DNA of 64,000 bases from Rosenbergiella nectarea (GCF_900111105.1 NZ_FOGC01000010.1:95198-159197), one strand, 5' to 3'; counted from the first letter of the stretch, positions 48,049 through 58,186 are shown. The notes: generated by a model not told the origin, from the letters alone. A program made the numbers and translations.

Positions 48049-48863
48049 AGTCGCTACGTAGCGCCTCCTATTCTCGACTTAAGCAAGGTTCATCTAGCCG
48101 TTATTTATCGCTGATCGCCAGTTTAACGGTTCTGGTGATGGTGGGGGCATGGTTTACGGCTTCTCACTACGGTTGGATAAATACCCTATTCTTTCCATCA
48201 CCCGAGGCGTTGTTTCTGGCCTTTAAGCAATTGTGGCAACAAGGTTACCTCGACATTAGCTTAGGCCAGCATGTTACCGCCAGTCTGCTTCGGGTGTTAG
48301 TCGCCTTAGCGATCGCCTTAGTGACCGCAATACCTCTGGGTATCCTTATGGGGCTTACTCCGGTGGTGCGGGCTATTTTCACCCCTATCTTGGATTTTTA
48401 TCGGCCTATCCCGCCACTGGCTTATCTACCCCTAATCGTTATTTGGTTAGGGATCGGGGAAGTTTCCAAAATCCTACTCATCTTCTTGGCGATTTTCGCA
48501 CCCTTGACTATCAGTACAGCGGAAGCGGTACGACGTATCGACCCCCACCGGGTGCAAGCCGTGCGCTGCTTAGGCGCATCGTCTTGGCAAGTGATGAAGT
48601 GGGTGATTCTACCCAGCATCCTCCCTGAATTACTGACTGGAATAAGGATCGCCTTAGGCGTTGGTTGGTCGACCTTGGTGGCCGCAGAGCTGATTGCCGC
48701 TAACCGTGGGTTAGGCTTTATGGTGCAATCCGCCGCACAGTTTTTATCAACCGATGTGGTGGTGGCCGGGATCTTACTCATTGCAGCGGTGGCGCTCGTC
48801 ATCGAACTCCTTCTTAGACAGTTACAGAAAAGATTCGCCCGTTGGAGCCTCTATGACTATTAA
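48045..48863 (+). CDS. tauC: Taurine ABC transporter permease TauC
   Basis: TauC is the inner-membrane permease of the importer. The 272-residue protein has about six transmembrane segments and the ABC permease loop RCLGASSWQVMKWVILPSILPELLTGIRIALG. The first 28 residues are basic and Ser-rich. It overlaps tauD by 11 bp. Confidence 0.94.
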   Translation: MKSLRSASYSRLKQGSSSRYLSLIASLTVLVMVGAWFTASHYGWINTLFFPSPEALFLAFKQLWQQGYLDISLGQHVTASLLRVLVALAIALVTAIPLGILMGLTPVVRAIFTPILDFYRPIPPLAYLPLIVIWLGIGEVSKILLIFLAIFAPLTISTAEAVRRIDPHRVQAVRCLGASSWQVMKWVILPSILPELLTGIRIALGVGWSTLVAAELIAANRGLGFMVQSAAQFLSTDVVVAGILLIAAVALVIELLLRQLQKRFARWSLYDY

Positions 48864-49689
48864 TGCAACCCCTCTTACTCCTGCGCTTGGCGCTAAAGTC
48901 GAGGGCATTGACTTGACCCGACTAACCGCCGAAGACCCGCACACGGTATATTCATTATTACTTCAATACCAAGTGCTATTCTTTCGTGGCCAACATCTTA
49001 CCCCCGCCGATCAGGCTCACCTTGCCGGACGATTCGGTGATCTTCATATCCACCCTATCTATCCGAAAATTGAGCATCAGCCAGAAATTTTAATTCTCGA
49101 TACGGCGCTAAATGATTTACGGGATAATGCCCTGTGGCATACCGATGTGACCTTTATCGAGACGCCCCCCTTAGGCTCAATTCTGAATGCTGTACAAGTC
49201 CCTGAATATGGTGGCGATACGTTATGGGCCAGTAGCAGTGCAGCCTATGAGGCGCTCTCCCCTCCAATTCAACAGCTGATAGACGGTCTTTATGCCGAAC
49301 ATGATATTCAGCTTTCGTTTCCCGATGAGCGTTTTAGTACGACCGCTGAAGCACAACAGCAAGTCGCTAAGGCGCGTCAAGATCATCCGCCGGTGATACA
49401 TCCAGTAATTCGAGTACATCCCGATACGGGTAAAAAAGGGCTGTTTGTGACCCCAGGATTTACTCGGCGGATTATTGGGGTAAGTGCTTTGGAAAGTCGC
49501 GCATTACTGGACCTGCTCTTTACTCACAGCACTCGTCCCGAGTTTTCTGTACGTTGGCATTGGCAGGCGAATGACGTGGTTTTTTGGGATAATCGTATTA
49601 CTCAACATTACGCGTGTGATGACTATCCTCCACAACGACGGATAATGCATCGAGCAACGATTTTAGGGGATAAGCCGAAAGGGCCATAA
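48853..49689 (+). CDS. tauD: Taurine dioxygenase TauD
   Basis: TauD is a cytoplasmic Fe(II)/2-oxoglutarate dioxygenase that splits taurine to sulfite and aminoacetaldehyde, freeing sulfur. The 278-residue protein has the facial-triad HxD in ALWHTDVTF, the distal His in NRITQHYACDDY, and the 2-oxoglutarate-binding Arg in QRRIMHRATILGD. The ATG at 48853 (MTINATPLTP) matches known N-termini; 33 upstream in-frame codons fall within tauC. It ends the operon. Confidence 0.95.
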   Translation: MTINATPLTPALGAKVEGIDLTRLTAEDPHTVYSLLLQYQVLFFRGQHLTPADQAHLAGRFGDLHIHPIYPKIEHQPEILILDTALNDLRDNALWHTDVTFIETPPLGSILNAVQVPEYGGDTLWASSSAAYEALSPPIQQLIDGLYAEHDIQLSFPDERFSTTAEAQQQVAKARQDHPPVIHPVIRVHPDTGKKGLFVTPGFTRRIIGVSALESRALLDLLFTHSTRPEFSVRWHWQANDVVFWDNRITQHYACDDYPPQRRIMHRATILGDKPKGP

Positions 49690-49731
49690 AGAGAAGCCCC
49701 TTCATCCTAAGTATGACGGGCTGGCGAGGTA

Positions 49732-50871
49732 TTAGAAGTCGTAGCGTAAGCGTACGAGGTTCAGATCCCCTTCTTTGTCGGTCGTTGACGCAAAGACATG
49801 CTCATAGTCGACGCGGAAACCGTATTCAGCAAATAACGTAACCCCTACGCCATTGTCGATACGCTTGTAATTACGGCCATTAACGTATTCAAGACGGTCA
49901 CCCATAACATAAAGCATCACCGCTTTCACACCCATCTGCTGAATCGGGAACTTATAACCCGCGAAGTATTCCACGCCCCATGCATCACCGGCAAAGTAGT
50001 GATTCGCATTTTTAAGCTTGGTCTTCAGGAAGTTTTGGTAGTAACCACCGCCTGCGGCAATCGTCCAGTTACCTGGTGTCCAGCCAAGGGAGGTTCCCAC
50101 GATATTTTGATTATAATCTTTGCTTTGCCCACGGGCATGATCATAGACGGTCGCTTTGGTATAGTTCCAAGCCGTTCCCCACGAGAGATCTTTGGTAATG
50201 TGGTAATCGACACCTACTGAGCCGCCACCCTTACGTTTGTAGCGCATCTTTTCGCTGGTCAATAGAGGATCGTCGCCAAATAGGTATGATGCATAAACAT
50301 CAAAATCGCCCACTCGACCTTTATACTTCAGCATCTTACGAGAACGGTATGATCCATCATAATCACCGTTAACCCCGTTACCCGGTGCTTGAGCTAACAT
50401 GTCGTCATCCCAAATATCGGTTTTTGCCCCAACCGCATCGTAATAGACGCTGTTCTGTTGCCCGAAGGTCAGTTGGCCATATTGTTGGCTCTTTAAACCC
50501 GTAAACCATTGGCGACGGGTGGTATTCGTCGCGCCGGAGGCATAGTGGTTATCCCAGTTAAACACCTTGGGAATATTAACACCGAGTTCGTAGTAGTTAA
50601 CCCAGTTGATATCTTGGGTCAGTGCATAATCGACGCTGAAACGAAAACGTGTACCGCCATCGAAACCGTTGCGTTTGAACGATTTATCTTTGCCACCGGT
50701 CTGGTGATTAAACTGAGGACGGATACTTCCCCCCACTTTAACATTTAAGCGGCTGAGTGGGTCACTTGCCTGTGGATCTTGTTTTAAAAGAGTAATTTCT
50801 GCTTGGCTGACAGCGGGAAGTCCCAGTAAACATAACGCCAAGATCGAGGGCGAAAATAAACGTGTTTTCAT
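49732..50871 (-). CDS. Outer-membrane porin, 16-strand type
   Basis: This 379-residue protein has a signal peptide (MKTRLFSPSILALCLLGLPAVSQA) and alternating polar/aromatic beta strands throughout, ending with the typical C-terminal RLRYDF whose terminal Phe is recognised by the BAM complex. Features such as GGTRFRFSVDY, SVYYDAVGAKTDIWDDD and GVEYFAGYKFP resemble general or specific gram-negative porins. Substrate is unknown; tauD and a purine module flank it, so uptake of sulfonates or purines is possible. I start at 50871, since two upstream Met codons are too close to or overlap the AGGA site. Confidence 0.83.
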   Translation of the reverse strand: MKTRLFSPSILALCLLGLPAVSQAEITLLKQDPQASDPLSRLNVKVGGSIRPQFNHQTGGKDKSFKRNGFDGGTRFRFSVDYALTQDINWVNYYELGVNIPKVFNWDNHYASGATNTTRRQWFTGLKSQQYGQLTFGQQNSVYYDAVGAKTDIWDDDMLAQAPGNGVNGDYDGSYRSRKMLKYKGRVGDFDVYASYLFGDDPLLTSEKMRYKRKGGGSVGVDYHITKDLSWGTAWNYTKATVYDHARGQSKDYNQNIVGTSLGWTPGNWTIAAGGGYYQNFLKTKLKNANHYFAGDAWGVEYFAGYKFPIQQMGVKAVMLYVMGDRLEYVNGRNYKRIDNGVGVTLFAEYGFRVDYEHVFASTTDKEGDLNLVRLRYDF

Positions 50872-51162
50872 TAATATCATTATCCTGTAATTAAACACTG
50901 CAATAACCGAGCAAGGTGATTATCCTTACGCTTTATGACAATAATATGAATTTCTTGGAAAAGCCTTAAAATTTAAGCACCAAAATGGTGCGTATTGACC
51001 TAATAAGTCTCAAAAAGTAATAAACTGAATCAAAAATTACTTACTGAAAAGTGTTCTTATCCTCGCGATGAGCCTCAACGCCCTGTTTGCCCTTATTCCG
51101 CACCAATTTAATAAGTGGAATAGTTTTTGCTGAGATAAGTAAAAAACAGTGGATGCGAGCCA

Positions 51163-52509
51163 ATGCAAAAAACAAATGATGAACCGCTACTTTATGGTCT
51201 AAACGATCGTTTACCTTTCATACCTGCAGTGTGTACTGCCGTCCAGCATATGTTGGCGAGTATTGTTGGGATTGTGACGCCGCCCTTAATTATTGGCAGT
51301 TCTCTTGGACTAACGCAGTGGCTCCCCTATTTAATCAGCATGTCATTATTTGCTTCGGGTATTGGAACGGTGATCCAAGCAGTACGTTTTCGCAATATCG
51401 GGGCGGGGATGATTTGCCTGCAAGGCACTAGCTTTGCCTTCTTGGGCGTTATTATTGCTGGGGGGTTACTGCTAAAGCAGCAGGGGGCTACACCGGAACA
51501 GATTCTGGCGATGATTTTTGGCTGTACCTTAGTGTCGGCCATTATTCCGCTGATTGTCAGCCAGTTTATCCATACCTTTTCGCGACTCCTGACGCCACTG
51601 GTCACCGGTATCGTTATTGTCTTGATCGGTATCAGTTTAATAAAGGTCAGCATTACCGATTGGGGCGGCGGATTTGGGGCAACAGATTTTGCGGCCCCAC
51701 ATAATCTCGGCTTAGGACTGTTTACTCTCTTAATCATTGTGCTGATGAACTGTAGCCGCCGTCCTTGGTGTAAGCTCTCTAGCATTATTGTCGGGATTGT
51801 TGCAGGGTCTGTTCTTGCTGCAGTATTGGGTAAGTTCCATCCGCAGTTTAGTTCAGGCCTCCTTCCGTCTCTCCCTATCCCCTTTCGTTTTGGCTTGAAC
51901 TTTTCATGGTCGGTCTTTATTCCAATCGCTTTGGTGTCGTTAATCTCAATTATCGAAACAGTGGGCGACCTTACCGCCAACTGTATGCTGTCAAAACAAC
52001 TACTGGTTGGGCCAGATTTTCAAAACCGAATTCGTGGTGGGATCTTAGGGGATGGCGTAAGCTGCTTAGTCGCCGCAATATTTTCCTCATTCCCCAATAC
52101 CACTTTTGCCCAAAACAATGGCGTCATTCAGATGACGCAAGTTGCCAGCCGCTATGCAGGGATCTGGATTGGCGCGTTGTTTATTCTATTGGGACTATTC
52201 CCTCAATTTAGTCAGTTACTTGAGCAACTGCCTAAACCTGTACTTGGCGGTGCCACCTTAGTGATGTTTGGGAGTGTCGTGGCAGCGGGAATTCGTATCA
52301 TGACACGAGAAAGCTTAGATAGCCGCAGCATGCTAATTATCGCATTAGCTTTCGGTGTCGGGCTAGGGATTGAATCGCAACCCGATATCCTTAACGCGAC
52401 GCCACAGTTCTTCCAAACCCTCTTCCAAAATGCCGTAACCAGCGGTGGAACATTGGCCATCTTACTCAATTTACTCTTGCCTGCATCGAAGGAAAAAAGT
52501 GATGTCTAA
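51163..52509 (+). CDS. NCS2-family purine (uric acid/xanthine-type) permease
   Basis: This 448-residue inner-membrane protein has about 12-14 hydrophobic segments and the NCS2 signatures: VCTAVQHMLAS (QH motif in TM1), ISIIETVGDLTAN (TM8 acid) and FAQNNGVIQMTQVASRY (NAT motif QNNG...T). These are closest in my memory to UacT/XanP-like uric acid and xanthine symporters. It starts the purine operon and overlaps the deaminase gene by 8 bp. Substrate cannot be fixed from sequence alone. Confidence 0.88.
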   Translation: MQKTNDEPLLYGLNDRLPFIPAVCTAVQHMLASIVGIVTPPLIIGSSLGLTQWLPYLISMSLFASGIGTVIQAVRFRNIGAGMICLQGTSFAFLGVIIAGGLLLKQQGATPEQILAMIFGCTLVSAIIPLIVSQFIHTFSRLLTPLVTGIVIVLIGISLIKVSITDWGGGFGATDFAAPHNLGLGLFTLLIIVLMNCSRRPWCKLSSIIVGIVAGSVLAAVLGKFHPQFSSGLLPSLPIPFRFGLNFSWSVFIPIALVSLISIIETVGDLTANCMLSKQLLVGPDFQNRIRGGILGDGVSCLVAAIFSSFPNTTFAQNNGVIQMTQVASRYAGIWIGALFILLGLFPQFSQLLEQLPKPVLGGATLVMFGSVVAAGIRIMTRESLDSRSMLIIALAFGVGLGIESQPDILNATPQFFQTLFQNAVTSGGTLAILLNLLLPASKEKSDV

Positions 52510-53854
52510 GCGTTTATGGATTAAACAACCCCTAGCCTGCTTTGATGGAACCCAGCAAATTGAGACCAATGGCCTCGTGATTGAAAACGGTAAAATCGTT
52601 GAGCTTCTCGCGGTTGGGCAGCAGCCATCCCATCCCTGCGAGACGATTTTCGATGCGCGTCAGCATGTGATCTTACCGGGGCTGATTAATACCCACCACC
52701 ATTTCTACCAGACGTTAACCCGAGCTTGGGGGCCAGTGATCAATCAGCCGCTATTCCCGTGGTTGAAAACGCTTTACCCGGTCTGGGCCAAATTAACACC
52801 ACAAGCGTTACGTCTGGGGAGTGAGGTCGCCTTAGCCGAACTGCTGCTCTCTGGGTGCACCACCACCAGCGATCATCACTATCTTTTCCCCGTCGGGATG
52901 GAAGAGGCCATTGATATCCAAGTCGCCGCGGTCAACCATCTTGGGATGCGCGCGACGTTAAGCCGCGGCTCGATGAGTTTAGGCGAGAAGTCAGGGGGAT
53001 TACCCCCCGAACATACTGTGCAAGCGGCCGAGATCATTTTAGAAGATAGTCAGCGGCTGATTGAGCGTTACCACGATACGCGAGACGGGGCGATGATTAA
53101 TATCGCCCTTGCGCCCTGCTCACCTTTTTCAGTGACGCCTGACATCATGAAGCAGAGCGCCAAACTGGCTGAAGAGAAAAATGTTCGCTTACATACCCAT
53201 TTGGCAGAAACATTGGATGAAGAAGCATTTTGTCTAAAGCTTTTTGGCTTACGTACCGTTGACTATTTAGATTCGGTGGGATGGCTAAGCTCTCGTACTT
53301 GGTTGGCGCATGGAATTCACTTCAATGATGAAGAAATTTACCGTTTAGGGAAAGAAGGCGTTGCCATTAGTCATTGTCCAGTTTCTAATATGCGGCTCGC
53401 TTCGGGCATCTGCCGGACGCAGGAGCTACTGCAAGCGGGAGCCACTATTAGTTTAGGGGTGGATGGATCGGCATCGAACGATGCCTCAAATATGATGTAT
53501 GAAGCACGACAAGCTCTTTACCTGCAACGATTGCGATACGGGACGCAAACGATTACGCCAGAATTGGTATTAGGTTGGGCAACTCGAGGAGGCGCAAAAA
53601 CGTTAGGCCGGGACGATATAGGCGAAATTAACGTCGGAAAACAGGCCGATTTAGCATTATTTACATTAGAAGATATCCGTTTTAGCGGTAGCCACGATCC
53701 GCTTGCTGCTTTGCTACTGTGTGGCGCCGAGCGCGCCGATCGCGTCATGGTCGCAGGAAATTGGCGAGTCATCGACGGGGAAATCGTCGATGTAGACCTC
53801 CCGAGACTCCTTAACCATCACCGTAAAGCCGCAAAACATTTGATCGATTTATAA
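52502..53854 (+). CDS. 8-oxoguanine deaminase-type amidohydrolase (AtzB/TrzN/guanine deaminase family)
   Basis: This 450-residue metal-dependent amidohydrolase has the HxH of strand 1 in LINTHHHFYQTLTRAW, a metal His in LHTHLAET, the His in AHGIHFNDEE, SHCPVSNMRLASG, and the catalytic Asp in SLGVDGSASND. The FYQTLTRAW and HCPVSNMRLASGICR segments point to 8-oxoguanine deaminase rather than cytosine deaminase; hydroxyatrazine hydrolase-like activity is the other option. It would turn imported 8-oxoguanine-type purines into uric acid. The start at 52502 overlaps the permease gene, and an OprD porin follows 29 bp later. Confidence 0.86.
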   Translation: MSKRLWIKQPLACFDGTQQIETNGLVIENGKIVELLAVGQQPSHPCETIFDARQHVILPGLINTHHHFYQTLTRAWGPVINQPLFPWLKTLYPVWAKLTPQALRLGSEVALAELLLSGCTTTSDHHYLFPVGMEEAIDIQVAAVNHLGMRATLSRGSMSLGEKSGGLPPEHTVQAAEIILEDSQRLIERYHDTRDGAMINIALAPCSPFSVTPDIMKQSAKLAEEKNVRLHTHLAETLDEEAFCLKLFGLRTVDYLDSVGWLSSRTWLAHGIHFNDEEIYRLGKEGVAISHCPVSNMRLASGICRTQELLQAGATISLGVDGSASNDASNMMYEARQALYLQRLRYGTQTITPELVLGWATRGGAKTLGRDDIGEINVGKQADLALFTLEDIRFSGSHDPLAALLLCGAERADRVMVAGNWRVIDGEIVDVDLPRLLNHHRKAAKHLIDL

Positions 53855-53883
53855 CAATAATTTTTATTCAGGTAGGGAATAAC

Positions 53884-55149
53884 ATGCAGACACACTCATC
53901 ATCAGCTCATCGCACACGCGGTCTTACCCGCTATTGGGTATTAACGGCGTTAGTACCCATGTTTAGTTATGCCGCGACCGCTGATACAAACTCAGCGTCG
54001 ACGCTGGAAGAGGCGATTACCCAAGGTAAAGTCAGCGGTAGTCTACGTTCAATGTACTATTCGACCCATAATGCCTATTTTGCTCAGGGTCTGAACCAAG
54101 ACACCATTAGTTACGGTGGTTTCCTAAAATATGAGACGGCGCCGCTCGACGGTTTTAACCTTGGTGTCAGTGGCATATTTGTGCGGGGGATTAATCATGG
54201 ATCAGCCAGTCAAACCGTGAGTGAACTTGGCGATAACCAAACCAATATCGGCGAAGCATGGTTGCAGTGGCGCAATGATGATTTTCGGATCACCGCAGGG
54301 AATCAACAACTCGATATTCCCTTCTTAGGGAATTACGACTGGCGTATAACGCCGATGATTTATCAAGCGATTGATGCCGAATATGGACAAGGTGAAGATT
54401 TTATCCGGGCGACCAAAGTCTTCCGCTACAAATCTTGGGGGTCGGATCGTCAACAACGTTATACCGCTTATGGTTCTGACGAGAAAACCAATGGTATGTG
54501 GTCGTTGGGGGCAGGTCATCATTGGGATATTAATAATGTTCACTTAAACGGCGTCGCGTGGTACGAAAATTACAACGATTACAGTGATATTTTCTATACC
54601 GAAGGCCATGCCCAATGGAACCAAGCGCCGTTACAGCCAGATTTTGGCATCCAGTATCTTCGTGGCACCGGCAACGGTAAAGATTTAGCGGGTCCAGTGA
54701 ATAGCCAAAGCATTGGCTGGCAGCTCTCTGTCAACCTGCTGAGTAATCTAAACTGGAAAGTCGGCTACGACTATCTAGCGAATAATGCCAGCGGCCGCCA
54801 ATACCCTCTTGTGACCCCTTATGCACATAATGCCTCTTCCGGTCCTTATTTTGCCCAACCGTTCTTCACCAGTACTCAAGACTTAGGCAATGGAAACGCT
54901 TGGGCCACCAGCTTGAATTACAGCGCGACAGAGCAAATCACCGTGGGGACCCGCTACTCTTGGATGGATCTTAAACCGTCCAAGAGTAATGGAAGCTTAC
55001 GTCAGTCTGAGTACCTCGTTTATGGTATTTATAGCTTTGGTGGCGCACTCAAAGGCCTAAGCTTGACCGATTTTGTCGGCGTTCAGACATCACCTCTTTA
55101 TAAGAAAGATTTCTGGCAAAACCGCGTTGCCTTGCAATACGATTTCTAA
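53884..55149 (+). CDS. OprD-family outer-membrane porin
   Basis: This 421-residue protein has an atypically long N-terminus (about 33 residues to SYAATADTNS) that serves as signal peptide, and then a beta-barrel of OprD type: GKVSGSLRSMYYSTHNAYF, WRITPMIYQAIDAEY, GAGHHWDINNVHLNGVAWYE and C-terminal RVALQYDF ending in Phe. OprD channels import specific small molecules. As third gene of the permease-deaminase operon, it likely brings purines or related compounds across the outer membrane. Confidence 0.88.
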   Translation: MQTHSSSAHRTRGLTRYWVLTALVPMFSYAATADTNSASTLEEAITQGKVSGSLRSMYYSTHNAYFAQGLNQDTISYGGFLKYETAPLDGFNLGVSGIFVRGINHGSASQTVSELGDNQTNIGEAWLQWRNDDFRITAGNQQLDIPFLGNYDWRITPMIYQAIDAEYGQGEDFIRATKVFRYKSWGSDRQQRYTAYGSDEKTNGMWSLGAGHHWDINNVHLNGVAWYENYNDYSDIFYTEGHAQWNQAPLQPDFGIQYLRGTGNGKDLAGPVNSQSIGWQLSVNLLSNLNWKVGYDYLANNASGRQYPLVTPYAHNASSGPYFAQPFFTSTQDLGNGNAWATSLNYSATEQITVGTRYSWMDLKPSKSNGSLRQSEYLVYGIYSFGGALKGLSLTDFVGVQTSPLYKKDFWQNRVALQYDF

Positions 55150-55155
55150 CCCTTT

Positions 55156-55177
55156 CGGGTGCCTACTCTGGCACCCG
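55156..55177 (+). terminator. Terminator of the purine operon
   Basis: The 8-bp stem CGGGTGCC/GGCACCCG (55156-55163 with 55170-55177) is followed by TCTT, 6 bp after the OprD gene stop. Confidence 0.75.
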
Positions 55178-55311
55178 TCTTCGAGCCTTTTGTTAAGGCT
55201 GCCTTAATTTTGAACAATTTATTTGAATAGAGAGAACAAAACTATTAACTATCAGTTATGGGGTAAATGGGCCATGCTTAATTAACTCACCTTACACAGG
55301 ATAGAAAAATA

Positions 55312-55896
55312 ATGAAAAAAATCAGTGCTCTTCTCTTACCTATTATCGCAGCAGGAACGCTATATAGTGCGGCCTCTCAAGCCGCGGCAGTGGACTATCA
55401 ATTAGACGCTGCCCATACGTCTATCGTCGTCAGCTGGGACCACTTTGGTTTTTCACATCCTACCGCTGATATCCCAGGGGCAACAGGGGTGATTAAATTC
55501 GATCCACAACATCCTGCTGCGTCATCGGTACAAGTGTCTATTCCGGTGAGTAATATTGATACTCATGTGCCAGCCTTAACTAAAGAGTTCCAAGGCAGCG
55601 ATTACTTCGATACCACAAAATATGCTACGGCAACCTTCACCAGTACTAAAGTGATTCCGCGCGGTGAGCACAAGTACGACGTTCAAGGGAATTTAACGCT
55701 GAAAGGGGTCACCAAGCCGGTCACATTGCATGCCACACTGAATAAGATTGGTGAGCACGCGATGGTGAAGAAGCAAGCGGTTGGCTTTAATGCCAGCGGC
55801 ACCTTACAACGTTCAGCATTCGGCGTTGATAAATACGTTCCCGCGGTGAGCGATACCATCAATCTTAGTATTTCGACGGAAGCCTACGCCAAATAA
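55312..55896 (+). CDS. YceI family periplasmic protein
   Basis: This 194-residue protein has a signal peptide (MKKISALLLPIIAAGTLYSAASQAAA) and the lipocalin-like YceI barrel: YQLDAAHTSIVVSWDHFGFSHPTA, FDPQHPAASSV, GSDYFDTTKYATATFTSTKV and NLTLKGVTKPVTL. YceI proteins bind long-chain isoprenoids, and some are induced by base stress. No yceJ cytochrome neighbour is present. A terminator follows. Confidence 0.92.
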   Translation: MKKISALLLPIIAAGTLYSAASQAAAVDYQLDAAHTSIVVSWDHFGFSHPTADIPGATGVIKFDPQHPAASSVQVSIPVSNIDTHVPALTKEFQGSDYFDTTKYATATFTSTKVIPRGEHKYDVQGNLTLKGVTKPVTLHATLNKIGEHAMVKKQAVGFNASGTLQRSAFGVDKYVPAVSDTINLSISTEAYAK

Positions 55897-55906
55897 TCTT
55901 CTTTTC

Positions 55907-55934
55907 GTTCCCAATAATGCTTTTTATTGGGAAC
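55907..55934 (+). terminator. Terminator of the yceI-type gene
   Basis: The 9-bp perfect stem GTTCCCAAT/ATTGGGAAC (55907-55915 with 55926-55934) is followed by AATTTC, 10 bp after the stop codon. Confidence 0.7.
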
Positions 55935-56015
55935 AATTTCCCTCTATCCCTTCTCTGGCTACGAATTTGTATTATCCTTAGAGTCATTCATTGATTAAAT
56001 TAGTAAGGATAATTT

Positions 56016-56669
56016 GTGGGGTATTACGAATTTACTTTCCTCAAATTACTGATTGGCTTCTGCGTTCTTATTGCTCACCTCAATCTTACCGGTAAAACCC
56101 AACTGTCACAGATGACGCCGATCGATTTTATCGGCAACTTCGTGCTGGGGGGAATTATCGGAGGGGTGATCTACAGCGACACCATTCCTCTGCAACAGTA
56201 CGTAATTTTACTCCTACTAGGTGTAATTCTTATTAGTGTGTTGAACTTCGCGAGTAAGCATATCTCGGCGATACGCACCATTACGATTGGCGACCCAATT
56301 CCCATCATGAAGAACGGTAATTTCATCCTTGAGAACGTACTCAAAAGTCGAAATAAGCTTGATATCGTCAGCCTTACCTCACAACTTCACTCCTTGGGGA
56401 TTAATTCCTTCGAAGAGGTACGTTACGCACAAGTGGAGCCAGGCGGACAACTGAGCGTGATCACTAAAGAAGCGATAATGTTTTCGGTATTGGTGATTAA
56501 GACCGGAGAAATTCGTCAACATGGCTTAGAAATTATCGAAAAAGATGAGGAATGGCTAACGTCGAAGCTCAAGGAGAAATCGTTGGCCGTAGAAGATGTT
56601 TTTCTCGGCGAGTTTTGGAAAAGCGAGTTGGTCCTGCATCTTTATAACGGGACTAAAGAGATACTTTAA
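56016..56669 (+). CDS. DUF421 (YetF/YcaP-like) membrane protein
   Basis: This 217-residue protein has three N-terminal transmembrane helices (residues about 7-25, 37-55 and 61-80). A cytoplasmic DUF421 domain follows, with SGKTQLSQMTPIDFIGNFVLGGIIGG-type start (here GKTQLSQMTPIDF), PIPIMKNGNFILENVLKSR and the LGINSFEEVRYAQVEPGGQLSV segment. It is found widely in Enterobacterales and Bacillus without a firm function. The start codon is GTG at 56016 with AAGGA upstream. The lipocalin gene is 24 bp downstream, probably co-transcribed. Confidence 0.88.
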   Translation: MGYYEFTFLKLLIGFCVLIAHLNLTGKTQLSQMTPIDFIGNFVLGGIIGGVIYSDTIPLQQYVILLLLGVILISVLNFASKHISAIRTITIGDPIPIMKNGNFILENVLKSRNKLDIVSLTSQLHSLGINSFEEVRYAQVEPGGQLSVITKEAIMFSVLVIKTGEIRQHGLEIIEKDEEWLTSKLKEKSLAVEDVFLGEFWKSELVLHLYNGTKEIL

Positions 56670-56693
56670 CGACAAGGAAATAAGGCAATAAAG

Positions 56694-57227
56694 ATGAGAT
56701 ATAAACTGCTGTTACCCCTTATCGGCCTGGGTTCTCTCGCATTATTATCGGCCTGTCAAAATTTGACGCCTCCTGCAGGCGTCAAACCCGTTACCCCGTT
56801 TAATGTCGAGAAATACCAAGGTAAGTGGTATGAGGTCGCAAGGCTTGAAAATCGGTTTGAAAAAGGCTTAACCCACGTCACGGCGACATACCGTTTGCAA
56901 GACGATGGTACTGTCACCGTGATTAACCGTGGATTCAACCCTCAAAAAGGCCAGTGGTCTGAGAGTATCGGAAAGGCACGCTTTACTGGAAGTCATGATC
57001 GTGCGGCATTAAAAGTTTCCTTTTTCGGGCCCTTCTATGCCAGCTATAACGTGATTGCTCTGGATGATGATTATCAAACCGCTTTAGTCTGCGGACCCGA
57101 CAGAAGTTATCTCTGGATACTCTCCCGCCAGCCTCACTTAACCGCTAAATCGCGTCAAACGCTATTAGCGAAAGCTAAGCAGGCGGGGTTCGCTATCGAC
57201 CAACTACTGTGGACGGATCAAGAATAA
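56694..57227 (+). CDS. blc: Outer-membrane lipoprotein lipocalin Blc
   Basis: Blc is a lipocalin anchored to the outer membrane that binds fatty acids or lysophospholipids and is made under envelope stress. The 177-residue precursor has a lipobox (LLSAC, Cys about residue 21) and the lipocalin motifs [20 protein letters not shown] (GxW) and RSYLWILSR with a final Arg region. Its 3' end overlaps the convergent dcyD by 10 bp. Confidence 0.94.
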   Translation: MRYKLLLPLIGLGSLALLSACQNLTPPAGVKPVTPFNVEKYQGKWYEVARLENRFEKGLTHVTATYRLQDDGTVTVINRGFNPQKGQWSESIGKARFTGSHDRAALKVSFFGPFYASYNVIALDDDYQTALVCGPDRSYLWILSRQPHLTAKSRQTLLAKAKQAGFAIDQLLWTDQE

Positions 57228-58186
57228 GCGAAGAGTGCCGGGGCCCCTCCAGTGTGGATAAATAACAGTGGGCCAGTGCTTGTAAAACGTTGGCTGTTAA
57301 TACCCGACAACATTCCTGCCATCGCTTTCGCCGTATAAACGGGGTCAAGGAAGATCCCTTCCAGCTGGGCCACTAAGTTCAGTGCATCATTACCGCTGTC
57401 ATTGGTATATCCATAGCCGGGTGCGTAGAAGTCATCCCACAATTCGAGCGGCTGTTTCACGTTTACCTTCAGTGTTTCGGCCAAAGATTGGCGAAGAGCC
57501 TCGACAATCGGCTGTTGCTGCACGCTACTACGCGAAACCGTCACACCCACTAAAGCGACCTGTGGGAGATAATGTTCAAGACCCACCGACAGGCCGGCGT
57601 GTGTCCCACCGCTACCCGATGCGACGACAACTGCAGCGAGGTCAGGGATATCAGCCACTTGATGCATAATTTCTTGCGCACAGCCAACATATCCCAGACT
57701 TCCCAGTGTATTCGAGCCACCCACCGGGACAACATAGGGACGAAATCCCTGTGCTTGCAGTAATTCTGCTTGCGTAATCAGCTGCTCAGCGAGAGAAGGC
57801 CCGACTTGCGCAGGCAAAACATTAACCCCCAACAAGTCGAGTAATAAGCGATTACCATTATGCTGATAACTATCAGTCGCCCCCTCTAGAGGATTCTCTA
57901 AAATCGCCATGCACTTCAGGCCAAGCTTCGCCGCTACTGCCGCCGTTTGCCTAACATGATTAGACTGGATAGCCCCTGCGGTGAGGAGAACATCCGCGCC
58001 TTCTTGTAAGGCTTGTGCGGCGAGAAACTCGAGTTTACGCAATTTATTTCCCCCCAAACCAAGAGGGGTCAGGTCATCACGTTTAATGTAGATATCACGT
58101 TCGGCATAGTCTGATAGACGTGGTAAGTACTCAATGGGTGTCGGCGCGCCAACTAGCTCAATTTTCGGGTAATTATCGATTAACAT
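57218..58186 (-). CDS. dcyD: D-cysteine desulfhydrase DcyD
   Basis: DcyD degrades D-cysteine to pyruvate, H2S and ammonia using pyridoxal phosphate. The 322-residue fold-type II PLP enzyme has the Schiff-base Lys in [13 protein letters not shown], the phosphate-binding [10 protein letters not shown] loop, and [12 protein letters not shown], all shared with the ACC-deaminase/DcyD family. It follows polA by 16 bp on the same strand, a place held by spf (Spot 42 RNA) in E. coli. Confidence 0.93.
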   Translation of the reverse strand: MLIDNYPKIELVGAPTPIEYLPRLSDYAERDIYIKRDDLTPLGLGGNKLRKLEFLAAQALQEGADVLLTAGAIQSNHVRQTAAVAAKLGLKCMAILENPLEGATDSYQHNGNRLLLDLLGVNVLPAQVGPSLAEQLITQAELLQAQGFRPYVVPVGGSNTLGSLGYVGCAQEIMHQVADIPDLAAVVVASGSGGTHAGLSVGLEHYLPQVALVGVTVSRSSVQQQPIVEALRQSLAETLKVNVKQPLELWDDFYAPGYGYTNDSGNDALNLVAQLEGIFLDPVYTAKAMAGMLSGINSQRFTSTGPLLFIHTGGAPALFAYS

